From positions 19,824,352-19,888,351 of the forward strand of contig NC_080720.1 of assembly GCF_019097595.1 (NCBI RefSeq): 64,000 nt of DNA, given 5' to 3'. Every line of letters starts with the position of its first letter. Within the stretch, counting starts at the first letter, position 1. The notes under the pieces were generated by a model that saw nothing but the letters and a program-made list of their open reading frames with translations, did no database searches and was not told the DNA's origin. This document shows positions 51,040 through 61,955 of this stretch, piece after piece. This DNA is from Hemibagrus wyckioides (lineage: Eukaryota > Chordata > Actinopteri > Siluriformes > Bagridae). The position numbers were made by a program, and so were the translations under genes.

Positions 51040-52915
51040 TGTATGTGTTATACTGTTGGTAATAGATAAAATAGGAAGGAATATAACAAAAATATTAAAA
51101 TACCCAAATTAGGGTACAAAATATAACAAAAAGTGTATCAAATAACAGAAATATAAAATGTAACAAAAAATATATCAAATAATAAAATATGAAATATTAC
51201 AAAATATAGCAGAATATAACAATATGACAAAATATAGCAGAAAAATACTAAATACAGAGATTTAGGAATAAATATGGAGAATGAGATGAAAAACAAGATA
51301 AGTAATGTGCAAAACAAGTGTTTAAAGTTACAGACCTAGTCGATGTGCAAAAACTGTTATGTGCAAAAACTGCATGTTTATGAGTCTTGTGCAAATCTCA
51401 GTTTATTGAGAGTTCTGTATAAACTGGAGTGTATTGTGTGTAGTGTGTGTTTTATTGTACAGTCCAGTATAGAGAGAATAGTGTCAGCACTGACTCCTCC
51501 CACCTCCCATCCACATTGAATTAAAGAGTCGCATGGCATGGGGGAGGAACGACCTCCTCAGTCTGTCAGTGGAGCAGGGCAGTCACTGACGCTGCTTCTC
51601 TGTCTGGAGATGATGTTGTACAGTGGATGCAGTTGATAGTGGACAGGAGCCTGCTCAGCGCCCTCCTCTCTGCCACTGATGTCAGGCTGTCCAGTTCTGA
51701 GCCTACAATCGAGCCCGCCTTCCTTACCAGCTTGTCCAGACATGAGGCGTCCTTCTTCTTTATGCTGCCTCCCCAGCACACTGCCGCATAGAAGAGGTCA
51801 CTCGCCACAACAGTCTGACAGAACATCTGCAGTAGCTTTTTGCAGATGTTAAAGGAAGCCAGCCTTCTTAGGAAGTACAGCCAGCTCTGTCCTTTCCTAC
51901 ACAGAGTGTCTGTGTTGGCAGTACAGTCCATTCTTTCATCCAGCTGTACTCCAAGGTACTTGTAGGTCTTGACAAACTCCACACTGTCCCCGTTGATAGT
52001 AACAGGCTCAGGTTGAGGCCTGGGCCTCCTAAAGTCCACCACCATCTCCCTGGTCTTTGTAGTGTTGAGGTGCAGATGGTTAACATCACACCTTTCAACA
52101 AAGTCCTGTATCAGTTGTCTGTCTCTTCCTCCTGTCCCTTCCTGATACAGCCAACGATAGCAGTATCGTCCGCAAACTTTTGCACGTGGCATAGCTCTGA
52201 GCTATACTGAAAGTCCGAGGTGTAGATTGTGAACAGGACCGGAGAGAACAGTCCCTTGTGGTGCCCCAGTACTGCTGACCACAGTGTCAGACCTGCTATC
52301 CCCCAGTCTCACGTACTGAGGTCTGTCTGTCAGGTAGTCTGTGATCCACACGATCAGGTGTGAGCTTACTCCCATCTCTGTTAGTTTGTCTCTGAGGAGC
52401 AGCGGCTGGATGGTGTTGAATGCACTGGAAAAGTCCAAAAAAGTTATTCTCACAGCCCCACTGCCGCTGTCCAGGTGAGAGAGGGATCTGTGTAGCATGT
52501 AAGTAATGGCATCTTCCACTCCCACCTTATCCTGGTATGCAAACTGCAGAGGGTCGAGGGCGTGGTGGACCTGTGGCCTAATGTGCTGTAGCATCACACG
52601 TTCCATGGTCTTCATTATGTGAGACGTCAGGGCGACTGGCCTGAAGTCAATCAGCTCTCCAGGGCATGGTTTCTTTGGGACTGGGATGATGCAGGATGTT
52701 TTCCACTGCTGAGGTACCCTCTCCTGCTCCAGGCTCAGGTTAAAGATGCGCTGTAAACGGTCTCCCAGCTCCATTGCGCAGGCCTTCAGTAGTCGTGGAG
52801 ATACTCCATCTGGGCCTGCAGCTTTACTGAGACGGAGCCTCCTCAGCTCTCCGCACATCTGGGCTGCTGTGATCATGGGTGGATGATTATTCTTCTCCTC
52901 TGTGGCATAGTTGTT
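51040..52915 (-). mobile_element. 5'-truncated LINE (L2/CR1-type non-LTR retrotransposon) with frameshifted reverse transcriptase
   Basis: On the minus strand, 52876-52202 reads RLRLSKAAGPDGVSPRLLK, WKTSCIIPVPKKP, LTSHIMKTMERV, FLDFSSAFNTIQP and STGAPQGTVLS, which are reverse transcriptase blocks 1-4. The frame then shifts by one base near 52230. The catalytic QKFADDTAIVG at about 52150-52185 is in the new frame. It shifts again near 52110, and the rest (TTKTREMVVDFRR, TYKYLGVQLDE, YFLRRLASFN) lies in 52113-51566. Another shift separates the last block around 51500-51600. No endonuclease domain is present. The 3' end (51040-51300) is AT-rich with repeated AAATATAACA-like units. It is a dead fragment: at least three frameshifts and 5' truncation. 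Clade assignment is from motif memory. Confidence 0.85.
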
Positions 52916-53429
52916 CTCAACTGATCACTAGACAGTGACTAAAAGTACACTTTGTGTCACTACTGTAGCTTGTCGATCAAATCTGGCAATACTCAAGATG
53001 AGCTTGTGTTTTAGCAGCATCCTAATCGTCCTGTTGTCCATCAGCATGCAGTGGACTCAGAAACCTGGACAGGGTCCATTATTTTAATGATCGACGGCGC
53101 CCTCTAGTGATTGGCTCAATTTATATCCTTTTAAATGCCCATGAATGTTAAGGGTTAGTGAATTAACTGTGGAGTCATTGTGAGTAAGAATAAAGTCAGG
53201 TGAAATGATCTGTTGTGCTACTGACAAGAAGTGAGCAAAACATACTCCAAAGAGTCTCTATTCTTCCAAAGAGTGAACTATCACTGTACACTGAAAGAAA
53301 TAATAAATCAATAAAGCACATGTTGACCCTTTAACTATAAATTACCTTTCATGGACCCACTCAGTATATATTTATTTTATTTTAGTTGACTCATTGCTTA
53401 AGTGTGTAAAATTATACTTTGTGCCTTAA

Positions 53430-53700
53430 AGCTTTTTATTACACTCACAGACGTCCTGTTGAGGTTTGTATTAATCCCCATTCAATTTAAGTAGTCTTCT
53501 GAGCCTGTTTTTTCTCATGGTTTCTTTCTCATATCTTGAGTTTTTCCTTGCCACCATCACCTCTGGCTTGCTTATTAGGAGTGAATTTAACATTTATAAT
53601 TTGTTTCTTTAATTTATATATTTGTGTAAAGCTGCTTTGTGACAATATCCATAGTTAAATGTGCTATACAAATAAAATTGTATTGGATTGAATTGAATAA
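53430..53700 (+). repeat. Interspersed repeat with (TTGAA)-type tail
   Basis: ttttccttgccaccatcacctctggcttgcttattaggagtg ... aagctgctttgtgacaatatccatagttaaatgtgctatacaaataaaattgtattggattgaattgaat is a common fish repeat ending in AATAAA and a short ATTGA tail, like the 3' end of a retroposon. The family name is uncertain. Confidence 0.6.
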
Positions 53701-53749
53701 CCTAATGTCCACCATTGTAACAAATTTGTAAATAAATCAATAAATAAAA

Positions 53750-53824
53750 ATTTAATTTAATTTAATTTAATTTAATTTAATTTAATTTAATTTAATTTAA
53801 TTTAATTTAATTTAATTTAATTTA
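53750..53824 (+). repeat. (TTTAA)n pentanucleotide array
   Basis: About 15 perfect tttaa units follow the retroposon-like tail ending near 53700. Confidence 0.9.
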
Positions 53825-54235
53825 ATAAAATTAAAAAAAAAATTGAATGCTACATGAAGTGACAAGGAAAGACACAGTTTCATACCCTTTTCTCTGAGAC
53901 TGTAGATAAAATGTACAGACCCAGGGTTTTTTGATGTGAGCAGTGAGTAATTGCACTATTCAGGCCCCCACACTTCACACTTCCTCATCATGGACACTAA
54001 AATTAATGCACACCTCAGAGACAAAAAATGAGCATGATATTCCTATTACTGTTGGAAATTTGTTCTTTCCAAGATATAAATAAGCTAAACAAGTTTAAGC
54101 ATTCATCAGGCTGATGGATCACTTAAATCAAGCTGGTACAGTAGCATAACTAAGATGGATTTTTCCAGTAATGGTGCATTTTAAATCACTCTTTTTAAAA
54201 CACTCTTTAGAATAAATGCTCTTCTATATAGAGAA

Positions 54236-54760
54236 CTACACACACTGTCCACTTTAGGAACACCTTTACACCAACCCAATTATGCATTTATACAATCAGC
54301 CGATCACAGCACAGTGCATAAAATCATGCAGAATAAGGGTCACAAACTTCATTTATTATTCAAACAAAATTATGATTCCTGTGATTTTAACTGTGCCATG
54401 GTTACTGTTACCAGAAAGGCTGGTTTGAGTATTTTATAAACTATTAATCTCCTGGGATTTTCACACACAACACAGTTTAAACAGAATAATGTGAAAAATA
54501 AAACACATTGAGTGAGGGACAGTTCTGTGGGTTCTAAGTGGTTTCAGTTTCAAGGAAGTCTATAATAATTTAAATGAATCACTCTTTACAACTGTGGTAA
54601 GCAGAAAAGCATCTCGGCATGCAAAAAATTTCAAAACTTGAGGTGGATGAGCTACAACAGCCGAAGACCACATCATGTTCCACTCTGGTCAGCCAAGAAC
54701 AAGAATCTAAGACTATTATGGTCTCAGACTCACCCAAACAGGACAGAAAAAAATAATTTG
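54236..54760 (+). mobile_element. Degenerate Tc1-like transposon, N-terminal transposase part
   Basis: It begins cactgtccactttaggaacacc and carries a decayed match to the DNA-binding part of a fish Tc1-like transposase: AGLSIL-like, LLGFSHT-like, LYNCG-like, LRWMSYNSRRPHHVPL-like and SAKNKNLRL-like blocks can be read in shifting frames. Many stops; inactive. Identified from memory of the family. Confidence 0.6.
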
Positions 54761-55920
54761 GTCTTTATCTGTATATACAGGGAATCAGTGAGAGAGACAA
54801 TATGAACAATAAAATATAATTATGTTATATGCAACATACTGTACCTATATGCTGAGAATCATCCAGTAAACCTAACCTACTAAAAGCATTGTATTTACTA
54901 AATACACCATGATTAATTATCTGTATGCTTTAATGGTTGCTTAATACAAGCAGTTGCTATGTTATCTATCTATACTTTTTTAAGACAACAAATACATATA
55001 CAACAATGTATTTGTGTGTTCTGTACAATGTGTTCTGTTACAAACATACTGTTCTTTTATAGTTGTTCAAAGCGGCACAGCCTTACACACCAAACACACT
55101 CACACACACCCTAATAATGTCCTCCATCTTGGATAAGAATCACAACCTATCTTTCACAACCTATTTCAGCAAAACCTTGAATAAATGAAAAGGAACGTAA
55201 ACACACGCAGTATCATTGCTGACTCTACTTTACTTTGCAATCCAGCATAACAAGTTTATGGCTACAAACTCCAGTAGGTTCTAGACTTTAGCCGGGTCAA
55301 GGCCTTGAAAAGTCACTTGAAACATGAGGAACACAGACACAGCCCACAAGAGAAGTCAAAGGGAGCATGGCCTTGGGCACCCACCGCTGACGCTGCACAT
55401 CAGCCATGGACACACGATCAACATGTAATACTGAGGAGTTCACTCACTCCACTGCCCTGGCTGCACTCCATGAACCTGAAGCATGCAGATGGGATGTTTC
55501 CTAAGGCTCTGTTTGACACACATTGACACGCATGCATCCTTGGAAAAAGGTATGATTTTTCTTTTCAAAAAATGTCTCAGTCCAGCTTCCCTGTGATATA
55601 AATTCTGTATGAATGTGCACACATGTAAAACCAAAATCCATTTTGTTATGCATCACCATGGGACAAACAGTCAAGCAGTGAGTAACTGATGTTTCTGAAC
55701 CTGCATCTAACATCAGTGTATATGAAGACAAATATATATAGAATGTAAAAATACCATTATTTAGATTTATAGGTTTAAGCAGTGAGGAGAACCCACCCTT
55801 TCCACGTGCACAGTGAGGAAGATGCTAAAAAACTCAGTTTTGATTGATTGCAGTTTTAGAAATATTTTAGGCCAAAACCTGTCAGTTTCTATCAAGACAT
55901 TACAATGTAAACTATCTTTT

Positions 55921-56344
55921 TAAAAGTTTATGGACAACTTCCCATCGCACCCATATGTGGGTCTTTCCATAAATTTGAAAGCAAGGTATTGTTTAGAATG
56001 TCTTTGTATGCAGTAGCATTACATCACGGGAATTAAGGCGCTCAAAATCTGTTCCAGAAGACAATGCCTCTGTGCATAAAGCATGGTCCATAAAGATAAA
56101 CATGATTTAAACAAGGTTCAACATGGGTGGAGGGGGTGGAGTCGAAGAACTTGAATGGGCTCCATACCTTTTTTGGGATGAATTGGGATAACTGAACCTC
56201 ATGTGAGAACCTCATGTCCAACAACAATCCCCAGCCTTACTAACAATCTTGAGACTGAATAGACACAAATCTTCACAGCCACAATCCAAAACTAGAAAAA
56301 AAGAGTGGGGGTTATAATAACAGAAAGAGGAACTAATTCAATAT
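55921..56344 (+). mobile_element. Degenerate non-autonomous Tc1-like element
   Basis: It starts aaaagtttatggacaacttccc, contains a decayed transposase stretch (near 56050-56100 a match to HDNAPVHKA-SI.W, broken by stops; near 56158-56190 a HLWDEL-like block) and ends at the gttataataacag... region. It abuts the second copy of the 0.8-kb duplicated segment at 56345. Confidence 0.6.
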
Positions 56345-56964
56345 TAGTAACTTTAAATCTTGTGTGACAATGATGCCAACAAATATAAGTCAGTACAGAA
56401 ATGGTTGTGGGTCATAAAATGTATATATTGCCATGTCATTCTCCAGCTTTGAGCTCTATTGTAAAAACCTGTGATTTGATCTAAAGAAGCTGGCTAGCAT
56501 GCAAAAAAATATAACTATGAAAGAGCTTGAAATGTTCTGTCTGGAGAAGTGCTCCAGAATTCCTCTACATGTTTTGTAGCATTTCCTCAAACATAACAGG
56601 AATTAGCTCCAGAGGAGGTTTTACCAAATATTCCAGTATTAAGCCCAAAATATCATTTATTGCATATGAGCGCTAATCATTTATTGAGTTGAAAATTTTC
56701 TATGGAAGAAGTGAAAAACCTTTGATTTGATCATGTGTGTTTTTTTTCTTTACACTATTGAGCATTTTGCACATTTTCTGATACCAATCTGCAGTAACAA
56801 GTTATCTTTACATCTTCCCATCACCTCCTTCTAAATCCATCATCAACTCCCTGGTTTCATTCATATTCTAAAAATAAATAGTGAAAATAAATAGATAGAT
56901 AGATAGATAAATAAATGAAAACCCAAACCCACTACTACTTCTACTATTACTATTACTACTACTG

Positions 56965-57006
<42 letters not shown>

Positions 57007-57130
57007 ATAATAATAATAATAATAATCTGGTGTACAATTAATTAATTTAAATGTAGCTGAAGATTAATTCTATATACTTTATAGACTTATATTGTTATAT
57101 ATGCTATATGCTATATAGGCTTATATTGTT
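56345..57130. repeat. 0.8-kb duplicated segment, copy B
   Basis: Same segment as 50227-51038, but the GATA array is reduced to about four units (56890-56908) while the CTA array is longer (56930-57005). Confidence 0.9.
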
Positions 57131-58849
57131 GTGTTTCCATTTAGACTCAATAAACACCCACTTCACAGAACCAATAAGATTTCAGGTTCACGAATCACAC
57201 CTCATATCTCTCTGTGTGTTCTGTTAGACTTGGTTTACTAGCATGTCATCAAAGGAGAACATGTGTACTGTGGACAGAGCCGTGTCTACAAGAGAACAAC
57301 AAGAGAAGTGAAATAAATGGAAAAAAAAGATGGATTAATTCAACATGTATGTTGCTTTTTGTTTAAACACAAATAAAGCTATTAACTGAAAACAAGAAAA
57401 AGATGAGTACATTCAATAGAGATTAGAAAGAAGACGGGGGGGAGAGAACATTGTGGGGTTTATATGTTTGTCAGAGGTCATAAAGTGCATGTTTATGCTC
57501 TGTGGTTATTCACTGTGGTAGTGTAAGAGTTCAGAGCTCATAAGACATAATGTCCTTTTGAACCTGACTTTTGGTCCTTAGCCAGAAAAAACTTCCCATA
57601 TTCCCTGGTGCTGGCCTCTTATACCACATAGAACCAGGCCTCAAACACACACAAACAAGCACATTCACACACACACATATATGAACACACAAGCACATAT
57701 ATGAACACATTATCTCTCCTACCTGGTTTAATGATAAATTCACTGTGCAAAAAAGAGTGCAATAAAAAGTCTAAAATTACAGGTCAAAGGTAACATTCAA
57801 GAAGTGACGAATTGATCAATTGTTTTTCTTTTTCTTTTTTTAAATAGTTGATGTATGTAATGGTAGGTGTCCAGAAATTACCAACACATGCAGTCTTAAT
57901 CTGAGTGTCTACATCCAGAAGCACATGAATGTAGCAACCTGTTGTGTCCAAATGTTCAAGCACACTGACCTCCTCACCATATCAATACAACCTTGGCAAA
58001 TGAGATGGCACCACAAGCAGACAGATGTTGTAATATTGGCTTTCATACGGCAATGTGACTATTGAGCTTCGATTTAAAATGGAAGCCATCCAATAGTGTA
58101 CACACTTTGCCAGACATTTATTTGTTGATGGAACATTTTGGCCAACACTGGAGATCACAGAGATTGCTCTTTACCTGTTTGGACCTGCTTGCGGAAGCAC
58201 TTGTTTTGCTCCAGTGTCTGTGTTTTCTTCACCAATGAGGCCTGACATTGCTCAAGCTTTTGACGTGTGTATTTACGAGCAGATTGTGCAACCATAAATT
58301 CTTCTGCTCAGTTAAAAAAAAAAACCCACTGCACTCCAACAACCTATACTCCTGCTGGATGTTTTTAATGGATTTCCCCTTTGCACATCTTAAGTATATT
58401 GCCCTGGAAAGTTCATAGGCCATCTCCAGCAACCCAGCTGAAGTAAACTGTTGTCTGTGAGCTAGTTCTATTAACATAATTTATTATTATCTGGTTCACA
58501 GCTCAGATAAAGCTCACTTTCAACATGCTGCATATTGTTTCAGGGGAAGTAACTGTATGAGAGATAAGATCACCATGAGTTCAGAGCTCTTGCTGATCTT
58601 ATCACGTAACTCATAACTCGTATAGTATTAAGGCCAGGTATCATAAACTAAGAGGCATTTTTTTCTTTTTACTCATATCAGAATGAAATTTATCCTGCTG
58701 AAAGTATACATTGAAGCAATAGTCTTGCAAATGTGTATTAATACTACTAATGAATAAATATGAATCTTTATAAGATTTAATAATAAGAATACTAGTAAAA
58801 TGTAATAATTAATTATTAATAATGCCAATAATTATTGTGAAAGCAATGA

Positions 58850-58909
<60 letters not shown>

Positions 58910-59344
58910 GCCGGAAAACATTCAGGTAAGTACAGGAGTGTGTTGTGGTGAGATGCCCGGCAATGGACTGGTATCACATTTCTGGCCTTAAGCTTCTGTT
59001 AGCAAATGTCCTCTCTGTGGCACTCCTTGATCCAATACCTGATGCTTATGGTCATGACATAATAAGACAGAGTCACTCTAGAGAAGCTTCAAGAATTAGG
59101 AGTGGGAGTACTTCCCAAACATTTGCATGCACATGGGAAGGTGAGGTTTGGCTCTCCTGAAAGGTTAACACGCCTGATAGAATGTATTAGTATCATGCTC
59201 TGCACCTATCAGATGTTGATCTAATGATTATAAATATAGTGAGGCCACCATGAGCTATCTGGTTATGACTGCGTAAATGGCAAAATACTGGACAAGTAGG
59301 TAGTTCTGTCAAAACTTTAATATGACCTAGTTATTCTATTTACC
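57131..59344. other. Gene-free region downstream, no feature recognised apart from a TTA array
   Basis: AT-rich unique sequence with a CA-rich patch (57640-57710) and the TTA array. Open frames at 58229-58477 and 58945-59160 show no family resemblance. Confidence 0.6.
58851..58909 (+). repeat. (TTA)n microsatellite
   Basis: About 19 perfect TTA units. Confidence 0.95.
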
Positions 59345-59645
59345 TCCCTGAAATGAAATGAATTAGTTAAAACAAATCTGCTAAACTGAAAAATGAATCA
59401 GCTGAATTTGAATGGTTGAAAGGAATCTGGTCAAATAAAATTAATGCACTGAGATCAATCAGTAGAAAATAAATGAACTGGTTAAAGGGAATCTGCTGAA
59501 ATAAAATGAATCAGTTAAAATGGATCTGCTGAATTAAGATGAATCAGTTCAAATACACCAGCTGAACTAAATGAGGTGATTCAAACAAATCTGCTGAACT
59601 AATATAAATCAGTTAAATGCATCTGCTGAGATAAAACAAATATTT
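59345..59645 (+). repeat. Degenerate 32-33 bp minisatellite
   Basis: Successive units of the form atctgctgaa.taa.atgaatcagttaaa... begin at 59491, 59524, 59557, 59589 and 59621, with more decayed units upstream from 59345. Unit lengths are 32-33 bases. Confidence 0.8.
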
Positions 59646-61043
59646 TAAGACAATCAAATAACCTAAAGTCAGTCTAGTCAAATTAACCAACAATTCAAAT
59701 TAATTTCCAGTAGTGGATTTAAGTGCTAATTCTGGCTGTACTAAACGCCTACATATGCTAATCATTGTACATTTGGAAAACAAGATCTTCCACTCTAGCA
59801 AACTGACCTGTATAGAAACATAAGCGTAATGTACTAAAGGGAATTTGTAAGCTATTTCATATGAACTGCCATAAAACTGGGACCCTGACTATTATATTAA
59901 ACATGATAAACACAGTATATATGGATGTAGGATGTATGTTATGATTAAATGTAGTCTATTATCAAGGACCTTGTAGACCTTACTGTTTGTCTTTGACAAC
60001 AAAGATCATCATGCTCAGAACATAGTGTTAGGGGCATGTAATCTGTTGACCAGTGGTCCAATATAACATTCTCTGGAGATTTGTTTGCACTGCTGTGGAA
60101 TCGTATGATAAGGTTTTGGTGTTAGTTAAGGTGGAACCCAACACTTAAAATGCACTGCTGCTTAAATAATCTTTCTGCATTGTGAGGAATGCACTATATA
60201 TGTGACAACGACATTAACCAGCTTTGCCAAAGACATGTGCATGCGGTCACACAGTCTGTGGAGGGCTGGCTATCCTTACTGAAACTGTTGATTGAGGTAC
60301 AAATATGACAGAGCATTTTATTTCACTGCAGTGAGCTGGTACATGTCCTAATGTCGAAACAGTAACCTCAGATACATCTCCACATGAGAATGCCAAGTGG
60401 AGGAGAAGAAAAGTAGCTGATTTGTCAAGCCGTTATTGATTGCACCCGTTGAACTATTGGCTTAGTTCATTTAAACCTCTTACCAAACTATGTGGGAAAG
60501 TGTAGGTTTATGAGTTCATCCACATTTGGCTCAAAGGTTACCAAATTAACATGCATTATATCACTTTCACAATCAGGCTAATTGCAAAAGCAGAGTCAGT
60601 TTTATGCTTTAGGTAATAGCTAGGGTGTGTGTGTTTGTTGGAGTGTAATAAACAGAGAAAATCTAATCAGTGACTGCTGGTTTTCACCTAGGGGAACTTA
60701 TTCACCCTTCTCCTCAGCTGTTTGCAACGGAGTAGCCTGACCCAAGGTTAGTGAGTGCGTTTAGGTTTCCTGAACCTGTCACCCTTTTCCCAAGTCATCA
60801 TTATATTACTACCAAAGCACATAGTTTGAGTAAAATATGTTCTTGATTTTTTTTCCCCTCACCATAAATAATAGCTGTAATTTTCTAAAGCAAACTTTAT
60901 GATAATATCACATATTAGAAATGAAACCATTAATTACAATAACTTTATGAAACTTTATTTGATCATTTCAAAGGATTTAATGAATAACAGGTTTTTGTAA
61001 AGATTTGTGATTATATTTGTGATTATATTACTGTATTATACTA

Positions 61044-61350
61044 ATATAGTATAGTATAGTACAGTGTAGTTTAGTGTAGTACTATAATGTAGCATAGCAT
61101 AGTATAGCATAGTATAGTATAGTATAGTATAGTATAGTATAGTATAGTATAGTATAGTATAGTATAGTATAGTATAGTAATGTATAGTGTAGTGTCATTT
61201 AGTATTCTCTAGGGTGGTATAGTACCGCATATAGTGCAGTGTAGTGCAGTAAAGTACAACATTGTATATTATAGTGTAGCATAGTACGGTGTAGTATAGT
61301 ACAGCATAGCACAGTGTAGTGCAGTGTAGTATAGTGTAGTGTAGTATATT
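61044..61350 (+). repeat. (TATAG)n pentanucleotide satellite with degenerate flanks
   Basis: The perfect core atagt array runs about 61108-61179; both sides carry mutated units (tagtgtagt, tagcatagc, tacagtgtag) over some 300 bases. Confidence 0.9.
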
Positions 61351-61776
61351 ATGAAATTATTGCGGCTAGATTAATGAAAATTTGAAAGTTTGTATTGTAT
61401 ATGGTTTAGAAAATCCATGTTCAGGCTAATATTAACTACACAACATATGTTTAATGGTTAGGTATTTTGTTGTATGCTAATGCTAGTTTGTTCACTTGGC
61501 TAGGGGACTCAGCTGATTTAGAACATTAGGTTGGGTACACTAGTAAGAATGTTTTAGATACTCAGCTTGGTTGCCAGGTCTGTGCTTTTCCACACAGAAT
61601 GTGGCTACTATGGACATTTTACTGCAGGTCAATTATTTTATCCACAGATCATGGTTGGGCATTTTATATCACATTACTCATATCCATGTTTTGCCAAATA
61701 AGTTTTTTTATGCAAATTTAATGAAGATTTGACATTGGTAGTTTAAGTATTTAGGTCAGAGATAAACATGCATTGT

Positions 61777-61955
61777 CTATACCCACTTTATTCCTAATTA
61801 GGGTCACAGGGATCTGCTGGAGCATATCCCAGCAGGCACAGGGAGAACATGCAAACTCCACACAAAAAGGCCCCTGTCTGTTCGAACACGGGATCCCAGG
61901 ACCTTCTTGCTGTGAGGCAACAGTGCTAACCACTAAGCCACTGTGCTACCCTCTG
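61777..61955 (-). mobile_element. tRNA-derived SINE fragment, minus strand
   Basis: On the minus strand it begins gggtagcacagtggcttagtggttagcac (A box) with a B-box-like gttcgaacag about 50 bases later, then tggagtttgcatgttctccc and further body. This is the opposite strand of the family seen at 13200 or a close relative. It is not a functional tRNA gene: no anticodon arm or acceptor closure. Confidence 0.7.

Noticed and set aside
61777..61955. tRNA-like A and B boxes on the minus strand
   Set aside because: The context continues as a SINE body and there is no tRNA cloverleaf, so it is not listed as a tRNA gene.
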